Notes: a model not told the origin generated them from the sequence alone. Shown: positions 24,387-32,875, numbered from the stretch's first letter. The stretch: 55,888 bases of DNA from an uncultured Collinsella sp. (GCA_905199225.1 CAJKFS010000012.1:1-55888); one strand, 5' to 3'. Numbers and translations are program-made.

Positions 24387-25690
24387 TCGGCCCTCCCGAA
24401 GTCGAACCTCTCGAAACCGGGTTTCGTCCTGGGCGGGGCGATTTGCTCGACCACGGTCCCCACCGGCTGGGTCGGCAGCTCCTCGGGCTGCGCCGGCGAT
24501 GTCTCCCACTGGCCCTCGCACCAGCTGTCGGCGCCGGCGCCGACGGCGTGGGCGACGAGCTCGCGGGAGAGGTCGTCGCTGTATATGTGCACCACGCGCC
24601 CCTCCCGGCTCACCCTGCACTCGCGGCGGCCGTACCAGTAGGGCACGCCGTAGCGGTGCCCCTCGAAGCTCACGAAGCCGTCGAAGGAGATCTTCCGGCG
24701 CGGGCACAGGTACCGCTCGACCTCGGCCGTGACCTCGAGCGGCCTGGTGTTCGCCGAGCACGCCGCCTCGTGCTCGCGCATCGGGACGCATGCCGCCGCG
24801 CGCCGCCAGCGGCCTCCCTGCTCGGCGCACCAGAGGGCGGCCTCCCGGTTGAGGGCGTCAAGGTCGGTGAAGGACCTTCCCGCGAGGAAGTTCCCCTTCA
24901 CGAAGCGGACGAGCCTCTCCACCTTGCCCTTCGTATAGGGGTGGCGCGGCCTGCACAGCCTGGTGCGGAAGCCGACGACGCCCATGAACTCGGCGTAGTC
25001 GGCCTGCCAGACGGGCCGGCCGTCGGCATCGCGGCGGACGACCACGCTCTTCATGTTGTCGGTGAGCACGGTCGCGGGCACGCCCAGCGCCGAGAACGCG
25101 TGCAGCATCCCGATGAGGAGGTTCTCCTGGCGCGCGTTCGGGAAGAACTCGACGTGGGCGCCCCCGCAATGGTGGCAGACCATGGCGAAGCAGGCGATCC
25201 GCGCCCGCTCCCCGCCGGGGCGCTCGACCGCGACGAAGCCCCAGTCCATCTGGTAGGCCTCTCCGGGCGCCGTCCTGAAGCGCTGGCCGCGGCAGCCCTG
25301 CGGGGCCGCCTGCCGCCTCTTCGCGGGCACGAGGTCCCGGTGCGCGGCGATGTAGGTCTTCACCGTTGTGAGGCCGCCGGCGTAGCCCTGGCCGAGCAGC
25401 CGCTCGAATATCACCTGCGAGTTGGTGACGCCCTTCCGCAGGAGGTCGTCCACCAGGCCGGTGTGGCCGGCGAGCACGCCCGGCGCGGCCCTCCTCCCGC
25501 TGTTCCCGTGGGGCAGGGCCCTGAACCCGTGGGCCCTGACCGTCCTCGCGCGGGAGCGGGTGAGCCCCGTCCTCCTGCAGAACTCAGCGAGGTTGCATGC
25601 CTGCGGGTCGAACCCGTCGCCCTCCTCCGCGGCCATCTCCCGGAGCGCCGCGTCTATAATCTCCTGTAGGTCATCGTGTCTCTCGTTCAC
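24383..25690 (-). CDS. istA: IS21 family transposase IstA
   Basis: A 435-residue DDE transposase. An N-terminal helix-turn-helix region (AEFCRRTGLTRSRARTVRAH, residues 30-50; second HTH about 80-115) is followed by the integrase catalytic core with the first Asp in YQMDWGF, the second in LTDNMKS and the Glu in KGKVERLV, then a beta-barrel C-terminal region. No frameshift or stop interrupts it. It is the first gene of the element and ends in ATGA overlap with istB. Confidence 0.94.
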   Translation of the reverse strand: MNERHDDLQEIIDAALREMAAEEGDGFDPQACNLAEFCRRTGLTRSRARTVRAHGFRALPHGNSGRRAAPGVLAGHTGLVDDLLRKGVTNSQVIFERLLGQGYAGGLTTVKTYIAAHRDLVPAKRRQAAPQGCRGQRFRTAPGEAYQMDWGFVAVERPGGERARIACFAMVCHHCGGAHVEFFPNARQENLLIGMLHAFSALGVPATVLTDNMKSVVVRRDADGRPVWQADYAEFMGVVGFRTRLCRPRHPYTKGKVERLVRFVKGNFLAGRSFTDLDALNREAALWCAEQGGRWRRAAACVPMREHEAACSANTRPLEVTAEVERYLCPRRKISFDGFVSFEGHRYGVPYWYGRRECRVSREGRVVHIYSDDLSRELVAHAVGAGADSWCEGQWETSPAQPEELPTQPVGTVVEQIAPPRTKPGFERFDFGRAE

Positions 25691-25803
25691 CTCAATGGTC
25701 CTCCTAACGCCGGCGTGTTGGCACCACCAGCGTAGTGGCGGCGGGGAGGCACGGTGGCCATTATTCGGTGACCGGGATTGGTCAAAATCGTTTGACTATT
25801 AGC

Positions 25804-25827
25804 GGCTAAAATCGCCCGGCGCTAACA
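25804..25827 (-). repeat. IS terminal inverted repeat, right end
   Basis: GGCTAAAAT ... CGCTAACA, the inverted counterpart of the left end, followed directly by the second GGAC target copy at 25828-25831. Confidence 0.85.
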
Positions 25828-27052
25828 GGACGAAGATGCCTGCAGGGAGTCCCGCGCAGAGGGCGCCGATTGCTGTGCCGACAAGCAGGCGGGGACGCTC
25901 GATGAGGCAGCCGTAAAATGCGGGCTCAGTTACGCCACAGAGTGCGGTGACGGCAACCGTGGTGACCATACCTCTCTTCTCCTTGTTGCCTTTCATTGCA
26001 GTTGCCAAGGCGAGACTCGTGCCGCCAATGCAGAGGTTTGAGATGAAGCCAAAGATGATGGGCGCCCAGCCGAGCTGCGCCAAGCTCGTAACTTCGATCG
26101 CGATGTAGGCCTTATCAAGACCGAGCATGACAAAATAGGGGTTAAGGGCTGCAAGGATTGGAGTAGCGATAAATGCCACGTTATCCATGAGCCACGTGGC
26201 GGCATCACTCAGCGCGTAGCCCATCATGCTGCCGGCGGGGCCGAGGATAATCAGCTCAACAGGCACGACGATGAACATGGTGAGCAGCGGCTTCAAGAAC
26301 AGTTTGGTAATGTCGGGGATGATTTTCTGAAGACCGCGATCAACAAAGTACATGAACACAACGCCCAGTACGATTGGCACCACCGTGCTCGAGTAGTCAT
26401 TCGTCGGGATGGGGATGCCAAGAAAGTCGAGACCCTCAGCACCGCTAATAGACGAGCTAATCATGATTGCGCCCAGCAGTGCGCCCATGATAGGCTGCAT
26501 CTTCATGACGGCGGCGAGCTGATAGCCGAGGTAAACGGGCAGGAAGCTAAATGAGGCGCTGAAGATCGCCAGCAGAACCTGGGCGGTTCCGCTATCGGTG
26601 CTCAATCCACAATAATTGACCAGGAGATTCTTGATCGAAAGAATGAGTCCGCCAACGATGAGCGCCGGGACGATGGGCATGAATACCTGTGCAGAGACGT
26701 TCCCGAATTTCTCAATCAAGCCCATGGCGGTGTTACCGCTTTTAATGCCTTCTGCAAGGTCTTTGGCGGTTTGGGCATCGTCGGCAACCGTGCCACCGCC
26801 GACTTCGATTCCCGCGAAGTCGAGGAAGTCGTTGTAGGCCTCGGTGACGTTGGGGCCGATGATCACCTGAAGCTGGCCACCGCTGACTACTGCCCCGAGC
26901 GCCTGGTCAGCCGATTTGGCGAGCTGGAGATCGATGATCGAGGTGTCTCGTGCGTCGATGCGAAGGCGCGTCGCACAATGAGTTACCGATGTAATGTTCT
27001 CTTTGCCGCCAACAGCCTTTAGGACTGTTTCGGACATTGCCTGATATTTCAT
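25828..27052 (-). pseudogene. PTS beta-glucoside EIIBC, 5' fragment cut off by the IS
   Basis: The 408 residues left of an EIIBC permease. EIIB: THCATRLRID with phosphorylated Cys26. From residue 105 the EIIC channel has about ten hydrophobic helices, including GITEPA-type motif CGVTEPAFYG. The frame runs 9 residues into the IS before a stop at 25799. Start ATG 27052 follows GGAGAAAGAG, 9 nt after bglA. No EIIA domain was ever fused, unlike BglF of E. coli, so EIIA must come from elsewhere. Loss of the last two helices should abolish transport. Confidence 0.92.
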
Positions 27053-27061
27053 CTCTTTCTC

Positions 27062-28480
27062 CTAACCTTCCTGCTCCTGATACTTCGAGATAAGGTCTCG
27101 GTACCAATACCAGCTCTTTTTGGGGGTGCGCTCCAGATTGTTCTCGAAGTCGATATGGACAAGTCCGTATCGTTTTTCGTAGCCGTTGATCCAGCTATAC
27201 AGATCCATCGTCGACCAGAGGTAGTAGCCCTCAACGCGCGCGCCGTCGCGCTTAGCCCTCATCATGTGCTCGATGAACTGGCCCAGAAGCTCGATGCGGT
27301 CATCATCGTGGATTATTCCGTCTGCGTCTGGTTGCTCATAGGCGCCATGTCCGTTTTCCGTAATAAAGATGCGGGGCGCGTCATAGCGCTCGTGGACATC
27401 CATGATGGTTGAATACATGCAACTTGGGAGTATTTCGCGGCCCCATTTATTGCGGGGAACATTGCTGTCGCGGGCGCTTTCAAACAAGGGCGCAATGCAT
27501 TTTCCTTCGACCTTTTTGCTCGAACCGCCCTTATTGTTCGCCGAAACGGCAAGCTCTCCACCGTGCCAGTCGGTTACATACTCTCGGCAATACACGTTGA
27601 GTCCAATAAAATCGACTTTACCGTCTCTGAATTCTTCTACGTCATTTGGGGATCGATAGAGCGAGACGCCAAGTTTTTCAAGGATTTCGTCCATTTCTGG
27701 CGGCAGTTGACCCTGAAGTGCTGGTGCCAGAATCATGCGATTGGCGAAAAAGTCTGCGTATCGAAATACGTCATCGGGGTGCTCGGTTGCCGGGTCGAGT
27801 TCGACAACGCCGCCATCGTGGACGGCGCCGATGATGCCGTCGTAGCCCATTTGACGATATGCTCGGACTGCGAGTGCGCTTGCGCGCATCAGGTTGTACT
27901 GAAACTGCATGTACGACTGAACGTCGAGCGATCGATTGGGGGGATAGTTGCCCAACATGTTTACGCAGTAGCTGTAGAAATGCGGCTCGTTAACGGTAGC
28001 CCAGATTTTGACGCGGTCTCCAAAGCGCTCAAAGCAAATCTTGGCGTATTTGCAGAACCACTCTGCCATATCGTTGTTCAGCCATCCGCCTTTGCAAGCA
28101 AGCGTGAATGGCAGATCGTAATGGAACAGCGTAACGTTGGGCTCTATGCCATTTTCGAGGCAGCAATCAATGACCCGATTATAAAAATCGATACCCTTTT
28201 CATTCACTTCACCGATACCCGTGGGGATGATTCGACTCCATGAAAGAGAGAAGCGATAGGTGTTTTGTCCGCCTTCTTTCATCATGCGGATATCTTCTTC
28301 ATAGCGATGGTAGAAGTCGCAAGATACATCACCGTCAACATGGTTGATGTTCTTATTGCTTGTGTGGTTAAAGAAATCCCACTCGCCAAGGCCTTTGCCG
28401 TCTTCGTTCCAGGCACCCTCGCACTGATAAGACGCCGTGGCGGAACCCCAGAGAAACGGGATGTTGTTCACGTTGCCCAT
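27062..28480 (-). CDS. bglA: 6-phospho-beta-glucosidase (GH1)
   Basis: A 472-residue GH1 enzyme that would hydrolyse phosphorylated beta-glucosides such as cellobiose 6-phosphate or salicin 6-phosphate after PTS uptake. FLWGSATASYQCEG opens the barrel; the acid/base Glu is in TVNEPH and the nucleophile Glu in ITENGHG; the C-terminus has LWSTMDLYSWINGYEKRYGL, with Lys/Tyr positions typical of 6-phospho-specific enzymes. I chose the ATG at 28480, spaced well from AAAGGGG; an ATG at 28498 is upstream of that site. First gene of the bgl operon. The enzyme is intact while its partner transporter is interrupted. Confidence 0.92.
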   Translation of the reverse strand: MGNVNNIPFLWGSATASYQCEGAWNEDGKGLGEWDFFNHTSNKNINHVDGDVSCDFYHRYEEDIRMMKEGGQNTYRFSLSWSRIIPTGIGEVNEKGIDFYNRVIDCCLENGIEPNVTLFHYDLPFTLACKGGWLNNDMAEWFCKYAKICFERFGDRVKIWATVNEPHFYSYCVNMLGNYPPNRSLDVQSYMQFQYNLMRASALAVRAYRQMGYDGIIGAVHDGGVVELDPATEHPDDVFRYADFFANRMILAPALQGQLPPEMDEILEKLGVSLYRSPNDVEEFRDGKVDFIGLNVYCREYVTDWHGGELAVSANNKGGSSKKVEGKCIAPLFESARDSNVPRNKWGREILPSCMYSTIMDVHERYDAPRIFITENGHGAYEQPDADGIIHDDDRIELLGQFIEHMMRAKRDGARVEGYYLWSTMDLYSWINGYEKRYGLVHIDFENNLERTPKKSWYWYRDLISKYQEQEG

Positions 28481-28551
28481 GAATCCCCTTTCCATCATTC
28501 AACACGGTGGATACGTGTGGCGGAATTACGATTAAGATGACGTCAACTGAT

Positions 28552-28589
28552 TTGAATCATAGGAGAACGACCAAAGCTGTTTGATTCAA
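28552..28589. promoter_or_regulatory. Inverted repeat in the bglA-rpiR divergent promoter region
   Basis: TTGAATCA (28552-28559) and TGATTCAA (28582-28589) are perfect 8-bp inverted repeats 22 nt apart, in the 151 bp between the divergent genes. RpiR regulators often bind such sites. Operator function is inferred. Confidence 0.5.
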
Positions 28590-28631
28590 TAAATGAACTA
28601 TGATTTCGAGGAGAGCGGAAAGAGGGATCAC

Positions 28632-29468
28632 GTGAATATCAATGACTTCGATGTGCTCAATCGCATTAGCTCCATCATCAACAGCGAGTTTGGGTCAAAC
28701 GATGCCGCCATCGCTCGATATCTCATCGCTCACATTAGGCGTTCGAGCGAAATCAATGTTGCCACAATAACCCGCGATGCATTCGTGACCCGTTCCGCTG
28801 TTCGTCGTTTCTGCAATCGATTGGGCTACCAGTCTCTTAGCGATTTGAAAGAATCATTTACTCAATCAGTCTTTCCAAGCGACTTAAGCCATCGAGAGGA
28901 GGAATTTGGCTACGAGGAGTACAGGGCAGAGCTCGACGTTCGCATGATCGAGATGTTCGCTGAGGTTGAAAGCGGCGTGTCCGATATCGCTATTAAGCAC
29001 CTTGCCGACGAAATTGATGGCCATAAAAACGTTGAAATCTGGTGCACCAATAATGTGAGCGCCAATCTCGTACGATTTCAGCAGGAAATGTTTTATGCGG
29101 GCAAGATAGTTCGCATAGTTGCTGGGGCTAACGTCGCGGAATTGAAAAACATGGGAGACGCTTCGCAGTCATTGATAATTCTCGTATCGGTCTCCGGGCT
29201 ATTTGCGTCCCAGGCGCGTGAGTATCTTGATTGCCGTTCGGGCAGGAAGATTCTAATTACTGCGTTTAGCAACGATGACAAATCGAGGTCTTTTGACCGT
29301 GTATATCGTCTTGGTAATGCGGGAAACGGAATTGACCGACTCGGCGTTTATTCGAAATACGCCATGACCTATTTCTTCGACTTGCTATCGTCGTGTTACT
29401 TGAGTCGCTACCCCTGCACCAAGGGGGAGCCGCTCTATGGGTCTACTTTGGTCTGGCCCGAGCAGTAG
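28632..29468 (+). CDS. RpiR/MurR family regulator with SIS domain
   Basis: A 278-residue regulator. The N-terminal HTH_6 domain (about 1-75, ATITRDAFVTRSAVRRFCNR) is followed by a SIS sugar-phosphate isomerase fold (about 110-240, VEIWCTNNVSANLVRFQ). SIS domains bind phosphorylated sugars, so it probably senses a beta-glucoside 6-phosphate and controls the divergent bgl operon. Two starts are possible: ATG 28593 has no ribosome binding site, whereas GTG 28632 has GGAAAGAGGG at a good distance and begins just before the HTH, so I prefer GTG. AT content is higher than in the chromosome around it. Confidence 0.82.
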   Translation: MNINDFDVLNRISSIINSEFGSNDAAIARYLIAHIRRSSEINVATITRDAFVTRSAVRRFCNRLGYQSLSDLKESFTQSVFPSDLSHREEEFGYEEYRAELDVRMIEMFAEVESGVSDIAIKHLADEIDGHKNVEIWCTNNVSANLVRFQQEMFYAGKIVRIVAGANVAELKNMGDASQSLIILVSVSGLFASQAREYLDCRSGRKILITAFSNDDKSRSFDRVYRLGNAGNGIDRLGVYSKYAMTYFFDLLSSCYLSRYPCTKGEPLYGSTLVWPEQ

Positions 29469-29490
29469 CGGCTCTATAGTTCTCCCGTCT

Positions 29491-29559
29491 GGAGAATGAG
29501 CGTGGATAATCTCCGCTTTGGGCTTAGAGCCGCGCTAAAAGCGGGAGATTATCCACGCT
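29491..29559. repeat. Direct repeat copy B and a 21-bp palindrome after the regulator
   Basis: 29491-29510 repeats copy A (23060-23079) with one change. It overlaps a palindrome: 29499-29519 (starts AGCGTGGATAATCTCC) pairs with 29538-29559 with one bulged G. TTCTCC (29480-29485) and GGAGAA (29491-29496) form a further small inverted repeat. The rest of 29560-29867 has a short AGATAC/GTATCT repeat (29742-29766) and the tRNA promoter, but no gene. Confidence 0.65.
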
Positions 29560-29775
29560 TGAACGTGCCGTGGAAGCACGATCGTGACCTATGTAATAGT
29601 GCAAGAGGGTCGGTATCGAAGGTCGATGCTGCAGATGTACTCCACCGTGACAAAGTGTTCCCTCGTGAAATGTCACAAGCGTAGCCAAATCCACCGTCCT
29701 TCATATCCAAACTCAACAAAACCGCAGGTCACAGCTATATAGATACGCCCGGAACCGTGTATCTAGAGGTTTTCG

Positions 29776-29805
29776 TTGACAGCCCCCAAGGTTGCATCGT
29801 ATTAT
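29776..29805 (+). promoter_or_regulatory. Promoter of the tRNA-tuf operon
   Basis: TTGACA, an 18-nt spacer and TATTAT, 62 nt before tRNA-Tyr. The sequence before it (AGAGGTTTTCG) resembles that before the rpmG promoter (CGAGGTTTTCA), suggesting a shared upstream element. Confidence 0.7.
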
Positions 29806-29867
29806 CTTTTTCGTTCGCGGGGGCGGCGGTCCAAAAGACCAAAGGACCTGCGGATACTTGAACGATT

Positions 29868-29949
29868 GGGAGTTTGCCCGAGTGGTTAATGGGGACGGGC
29901 TGTAAACCCGTTGGCTCTGCCTACATAGGTTCGAATCCTATAGCTCCCA
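29868..29949 (+). tRNA. tRNA-Tyr (anticodon GTA)
   Basis: A class II tRNA with a long variable arm. Acceptor GGGAGTT/AGCTCCC, anticodon loop CTGTAAA (GTA), T loop GGTTCGAATCC. Only CC and not CCA is encoded after the discriminator A. Confidence 0.93.
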
Positions 29950-29959
29950 CCCGTCAAGT

Positions 29960-30035
29960 GCCTGTATAGCTCAGTCGGTAGAGCACTTCGTTGGTAACGA
30001 AGAGGTCACCAGTTCAAGTCTGGTTGCAGGCTCCA
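29960..30035 (+). tRNA. tRNA-Thr (anticodon GGT)
   Basis: Acceptor GCCTGTA with TGCAGGC, anticodon loop TTGGTAA (GGT), T loop AGTTCAAGTCT, encoded CCA. Ten nucleotides separate it from tRNA-Tyr. Confidence 0.95.
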
Positions 30036-30038
30036 TCC

Positions 30039-30115
30039 GGCGGTGTAGCTCAGTTGGTTAGAGCACACGGTTCATACCCGTGGCGTCACTGGTTCGAATC
30101 CAGTCACCGCTACCA
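30039..30115 (+). tRNA. tRNA-Met (anticodon CAT)
   Basis: Acceptor GGCGGTG with CACCGCT, anticodon loop TTCATAC (CAT), T loop GGTTCGAATCC, encoded CCA. The first acceptor pair (G-U) and the absence of the three G-C pairs of the initiator anticodon stem fit the elongator form. It lies three nt after tRNA-Thr in a single transcript. Confidence 0.92.
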
Positions 30116-30126
30116 TAGGTAACACG

Positions 30127-30157
30127 GTGGCTTCTCAATAGTATGTTGAGAGGCCAC
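30127..30157 (+). other. Hairpin between tRNA-Met and tuf
   Basis: GTGGCTTCTCAA (30127-30138) pairs with TTGAGAGGCCAC (30146-30157) around a 7-nt loop, without a T-run. It may mark the processing boundary between the tRNAs and the tuf mRNA or stabilise the mRNA 5' end. Confidence 0.5.
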
Positions 30158-30211
30158 TATGGTATAAAGGCAAAGTCCCGTCCGGGGACGACCTGTTTAG
30201 AGGAGGGCTTT

Positions 30212-31402
30212 ATGGCCAAAGAGAAGTTTGAGCGCACTAAGCCGCATGTTAACATCGGCACCATTGGTCACGTCGACCACGGCAAGACCACGCTGACCGC
30301 TGCCATCACCAAGGTTCTCTCCGAGACCGAGGGCTGCAAGGCTGACTTCACTGCGTTCGAGAACATCGACAAGGCTCCCGAGGAGCGCGAGCGCGGCATT
30401 ACGATCTCCGTCTCCCACGTCGAGTACGAGACTGCTGCCCGTCACTACGCTCACGTTGACTGCCCGGGCCACGCTGACTACGTCAAGAACATGATCTCCG
30501 GTGCTGCTCAGATGGACGGCGCTATCCTGGTCATCGCCGCTACCGACGGCCCCATGGCTCAGACCCGCGAGCACATCCTGCTCGCCCGTCAGGTCGGCGT
30601 TCCCTACATCGTCGTCTTCCTGAACAAGTGCGATATGGTCGACGATGACGAGCTCATCGACCTCGTCGAGATGGAGACCCGTGAGCTCCTCTCCGAGTAC
30701 GATTTCCCCGGCGACGACATTCCCGTCATCCGTGGTTCCGCTCTGGGCGCTCTCGAGGGCGACGCCAAGTGGATGGACGCTATCCGCGAGCTCATGAAGG
30801 CCGTCGACGAGTACATCCCGACGCCTGCTCGTAACAACGACCTCCCCTTCCTGATGGCCGTTGAGGACGTTATGACCATCTCCGGCCGTGGTACCGTTGC
30901 TACCGGCCGTGTCGAGCGCGGTGAGCTCAAGCTCAACGAGCCCGTCGAGATCGTCGGCATCAAGGATACCCAGAACACCGTCGTTACCGGTATCGAGATG
31001 TTCCGTAAGTCCATGGACTTCTGCGAGGCTGGCGACAACGTCGGTCTGCTGCTCCGCGGCATCAAGCGCGAGGACATCGAGCGCGGCCAGGTTCTCTGCA
31101 AGCCCGGTTCGGTTACCCCGCACACCAAGTTCACCGGTGAGATCTACGTTCTGACCAAGGAAGAGGGCGGCCGTCACACCCCGTTCTTCGATGGTTATCG
31201 TCCTCAGTTCTACTTCCGTACCACCGACGTTACCGGTACGGTCAAGCTCCCCGAGGGCACCGAGATGGCTATGCCTGGTGACCACATCACCATCGAGGGC
31301 GACCTCATCCACCCGATCGCCATGGAGGAGGGCCTGCGCTTCGCTATCCGCGAGGGTGGCCACACCGTCGGTTCGGGCATCGTCTCCACGATCATTGAGT
31401 AA
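30212..31402 (+). CDS. tuf: Translation elongation factor Tu
   Basis: A 396-residue GTPase that delivers aminoacyl-tRNA to the ribosome. G1 GHVDHGKT, G3 DCPGHADY, G4 NKCD, and domains 2 and 3 complete to VGSGIVSTIIE. The ATG at 30212 follows AGGAGGG and begins MAKEKFERTKPH. Codon use is strongly biased to C-ending codons, as expected for very high expression. It is co-transcribed with three upstream tRNAs, an arrangement like thrU-tyrU-glyT-thrT-tufB of E. coli. Confidence 0.98.
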   Translation: MAKEKFERTKPHVNIGTIGHVDHGKTTLTAAITKVLSETEGCKADFTAFENIDKAPEERERGITISVSHVEYETAARHYAHVDCPGHADYVKNMISGAAQMDGAILVIAATDGPMAQTREHILLARQVGVPYIVVFLNKCDMVDDDELIDLVEMETRELLSEYDFPGDDIPVIRGSALGALEGDAKWMDAIRELMKAVDEYIPTPARNNDLPFLMAVEDVMTISGRGTVATGRVERGELKLNEPVEIVGIKDTQNTVVTGIEMFRKSMDFCEAGDNVGLLLRGIKREDIERGQVLCKPGSVTPHTKFTGEIYVLTKEEGGRHTPFFDGYRPQFYFRTTDVTGTVKLPEGTEMAMPGDHITIEGDLIHPIAMEEGLRFAIREGGHTVGSGIVSTIIE

Positions 31403-31429
31403 ATTAGCTCTTTGATATAGCTGACTTAG

Positions 31430-31464
31430 AGAACCCGGCACTTATATGGGTGCCGGGTTCTTTT
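31430..31464 (+). terminator. tuf terminator
   Basis: AGAACCCGGCAC (31430-31441) and GTGCCGGGTTCT (31450-31461) form a perfect stem ending in TTTTC. The stretch 31465-31606 has no gene. Confidence 0.88.
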
Positions 31465-31606
31465 CTGCAATGGATATTGAGCCGTTGCTGGTGTCGAGAG
31501 GATCGACAATGGTCCTGGATGCACCGTCGATTAGATCTCGATGGCTTCATTGATGTGTTCCAAATATGAATGGATCCACCGAGAACCAATTGACTCGAGG
31601 TTTTCA

Positions 31607-31636
31607 TTGACAGCACTTACGTGGAGCTGATAAAGT
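31607..31636 (+). promoter_or_regulatory. Promoter of rpmG-tRNA-Trp-secE-nusG
   Basis: TTGACA, 18-nt spacer, TAAAGT, 45 nt before rpmG. It shares the GAGGTTTTC prefix with the tRNA-tuf promoter. Confidence 0.6.
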
Positions 31637-31681
31637 AACAACTCGTGCCCGTACGGGGCGGAAATGAAAGGTTCAGGATAC

Positions 31682-31831
31682 ATGCGTACTCTAGTTACTC
31701 TTGCGTGCACTGAGTGCAAGCGCCGCAACTATACGACCACCAAGAACAAGTCGACCATGCCTGATCGTATGGAGATCAAGAAGTATTGCCCCTGGTGCCG
31801 TCACCACACGCTGCACAAAGAGACTCGCTAG
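31682..31831 (+). CDS. rpmG: 50S ribosomal protein L33
   Basis: A 49-residue protein, MRTLVTLACTECKRRNYTTT at its start. It has the zinc-ribbon cysteines C-x2-C (LACTEC) and C-x2-C (YCPWCRHH), so this is the Zn-binding C+ form of L33. The stop follows HKETR. A GGAAATGAAAGG purine-rich stretch precedes the ATG. Position between tuf and tRNA-Trp/secE matches rpmGB of Bacillus. Confidence 0.95.
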   Translation: MRTLVTLACTECKRRNYTTTKNKSTMPDRMEIKKYCPWCRHHTLHKETR

Positions 31832-31844
31832 TCTCTAGTCACAT

Positions 31845-31920
31845 ACGCCAGTAGTTCAATTGGTAGAGCATCGGTCTCCAAAACCGAGTGTTGAGGGTTC
31901 GAGTCCTTCCTGGCGTGCCA
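31845..31920 (+). tRNA. tRNA-Trp (anticodon CCA)
   Basis: Acceptor ACGCCAG with CTGGCGT, anticodon loop CTCCAAA (CCA), T loop GGTTCGAGTCC, discriminator G and encoded CCA. It lies 13 nt after rpmG in the same transcript. Confidence 0.95.
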
Positions 31921-31930
31921 GTCATTATTC

Positions 31931-31962
31931 CGTAAGCTCCCACTTGGGGGCTTACGGTTTAC
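31931..31962 (+). terminator. Weak hairpin between tRNA-Trp and secE
   Basis: CCGTAAGCTCCC pairs with GGGGGCTTACGG around a short loop; only TTTA follows. Partial termination or tRNA 3' processing is possible, leaving secE-nusG downstream in the same transcript. Confidence 0.5.
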
Positions 31963-31996
31963 TCATGTATAAGCGCATTGCGCGGAGGTAACCCAA

Positions 31997-32335
31997 ATGG
32001 CCAACAAGAAGAACAAGAAGAAGGCTCAGCAGCCGGCACCTGCCAACAAAGCTGCCGCCAACTCCAAGGTTGAGGCCAAGAAGGCCGTTGCCAAGAAGAA
32101 CGAGAAGGCTGCGAAGTCCAAGAAGAACGAGAAGCCTGGTTTCTTCGCCCGCACCAAGAAGTATTTCGCTTCGGTCAAGTCCGAGATGAAGCGTGTCACG
32201 TGGCCCGATAAGAAGGAGCTCGTGAACTACTCGGTTGTTGTTTGCGCTTCTCTGATCGTCGTCGGCGTCGTCATCGCTCTGCTCGATGCTGGCTTTGGCG
32301 AGGCTCTTGCTCTGTTCTCTGGATTGAGGGGCTAA
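31997..32335 (+). CDS. secE: Preprotein translocase subunit SecE
   Basis: A 112-residue SecE. The first 50 residues are almost all Lys/Ala/Asn, a cytoplasmic extension; the conserved amphipathic helix KKYFASVKSEMKRVTWPDKKEL (residues 54-75) precedes the single transmembrane helix (LVNYSVVVCASLIVVGVV). It clamps SecY in the membrane. The poly-Lys start is longer than in most SecE. nusG follows after 3 nt. Confidence 0.93.
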   Translation: MANKKNKKKAQQPAPANKAAANSKVEAKKAVAKKNEKAAKSKKNEKPGFFARTKKYFASVKSEMKRVTWPDKKELVNYSVVVCASLIVVGVVIALLDAGFGEALALFSGLRG

Positions 32336-32338
32336 ACC

Positions 32339-32875
32339 ATGTCTAAGCGTTGGTACGTCGTTCACACTTACTCTGGATACGAGAACCGCGTTAAGTCCGA
32401 TCTCGAGCATCGCATCGAGACTATGGGCATGCAGGACCGTATCTTTGATATCGAGATTCCTATGGAGCGCGTCACCGAGATTAAAGAGGGTGGCAAGCGT
32501 GAGACCAAGGATTCCAAGATCTTCCCGGGTTATGTCCTGGTCCGCATGGAGATGGATGACGATGCTTGGACGTGTGTTCGTAACACGCCTGGCGTCACCG
32601 GTTTCCTGGGCGGCAACGGCAAGCCCGCTCCGCTTTCCCGCGACGAGTACAACAAGATGACTCGTCGTCCCGGTAAGGGCGATTCGCCCAAGCGCACTTC
32701 GGTTGATATTGAGGTCGGCACGTCCGTCCGCGTCACCGATGGCCCGCTTACCGACTTTGATGGCAAGGTCTCCGAGGTTAACACCGAGGCTGGCAAGCTC
32801 AAGGTCACGCTGATGATCTTTGGCCGCGAGACGCCGGTCGAGCTCGACTTTAACCAGGTCGCTGTCATCGCTTAA
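32339..32875 (+). CDS. nusG: Transcription termination/antitermination factor NusG
   Basis: A 178-residue NusG. The NGN domain opens with KRWYVVHTYSGYENRVKSDL and contains KIFPGYVLVRMEMDD; the C-terminal KOW domain begins GTSVRVTDGPLTDFDGKV. It travels with RNA polymerase and couples it to Rho or the ribosome. Standard secE-nusG-rplK order. Confidence 0.97.
   Translation: MSKRWYVVHTYSGYENRVKSDLEHRIETMGMQDRIFDIEIPMERVTEIKEGGKRETKDSKIFPGYVLVRMEMDDDAWTCVRNTPGVTGFLGGNGKPAPLSRDEYNKMTRRPGKGDSPKRTSVDIEVGTSVRVTDGPLTDFDGKVSEVNTEAGKLKVTLMIFGRETPVELDFNQVAVIA

Larger units (their letters stand above)
23452..25827. mobile_element. Complete IS21-family insertion sequence (2376 bp)
   Basis: Ends TGTTAGCG...CGCTAACA with TG/CA termini, and a direct repeat GGAC on each side (23448-23451 and 25828-25831). 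It carries istA and istB overlapping by ATGA, both on the minus strand, the standard IS21 layout. Internal copies of terminal motifs (GATTGACCAATCCCGG near the left, its complement near the right) are the multiple repeats expected for IstA binding. GC content is clearly higher than in the interrupted gene. Intact ends and genes and an exact target duplication point to a recent insertion. Confidence 0.93.

Noticed and set aside
29496..29684. Short plus-strand frame starting in the 29499-29559 palindrome
   Set aside because: It is made of the two arms of the palindrome and has no Shine-Dalgarno sequence.
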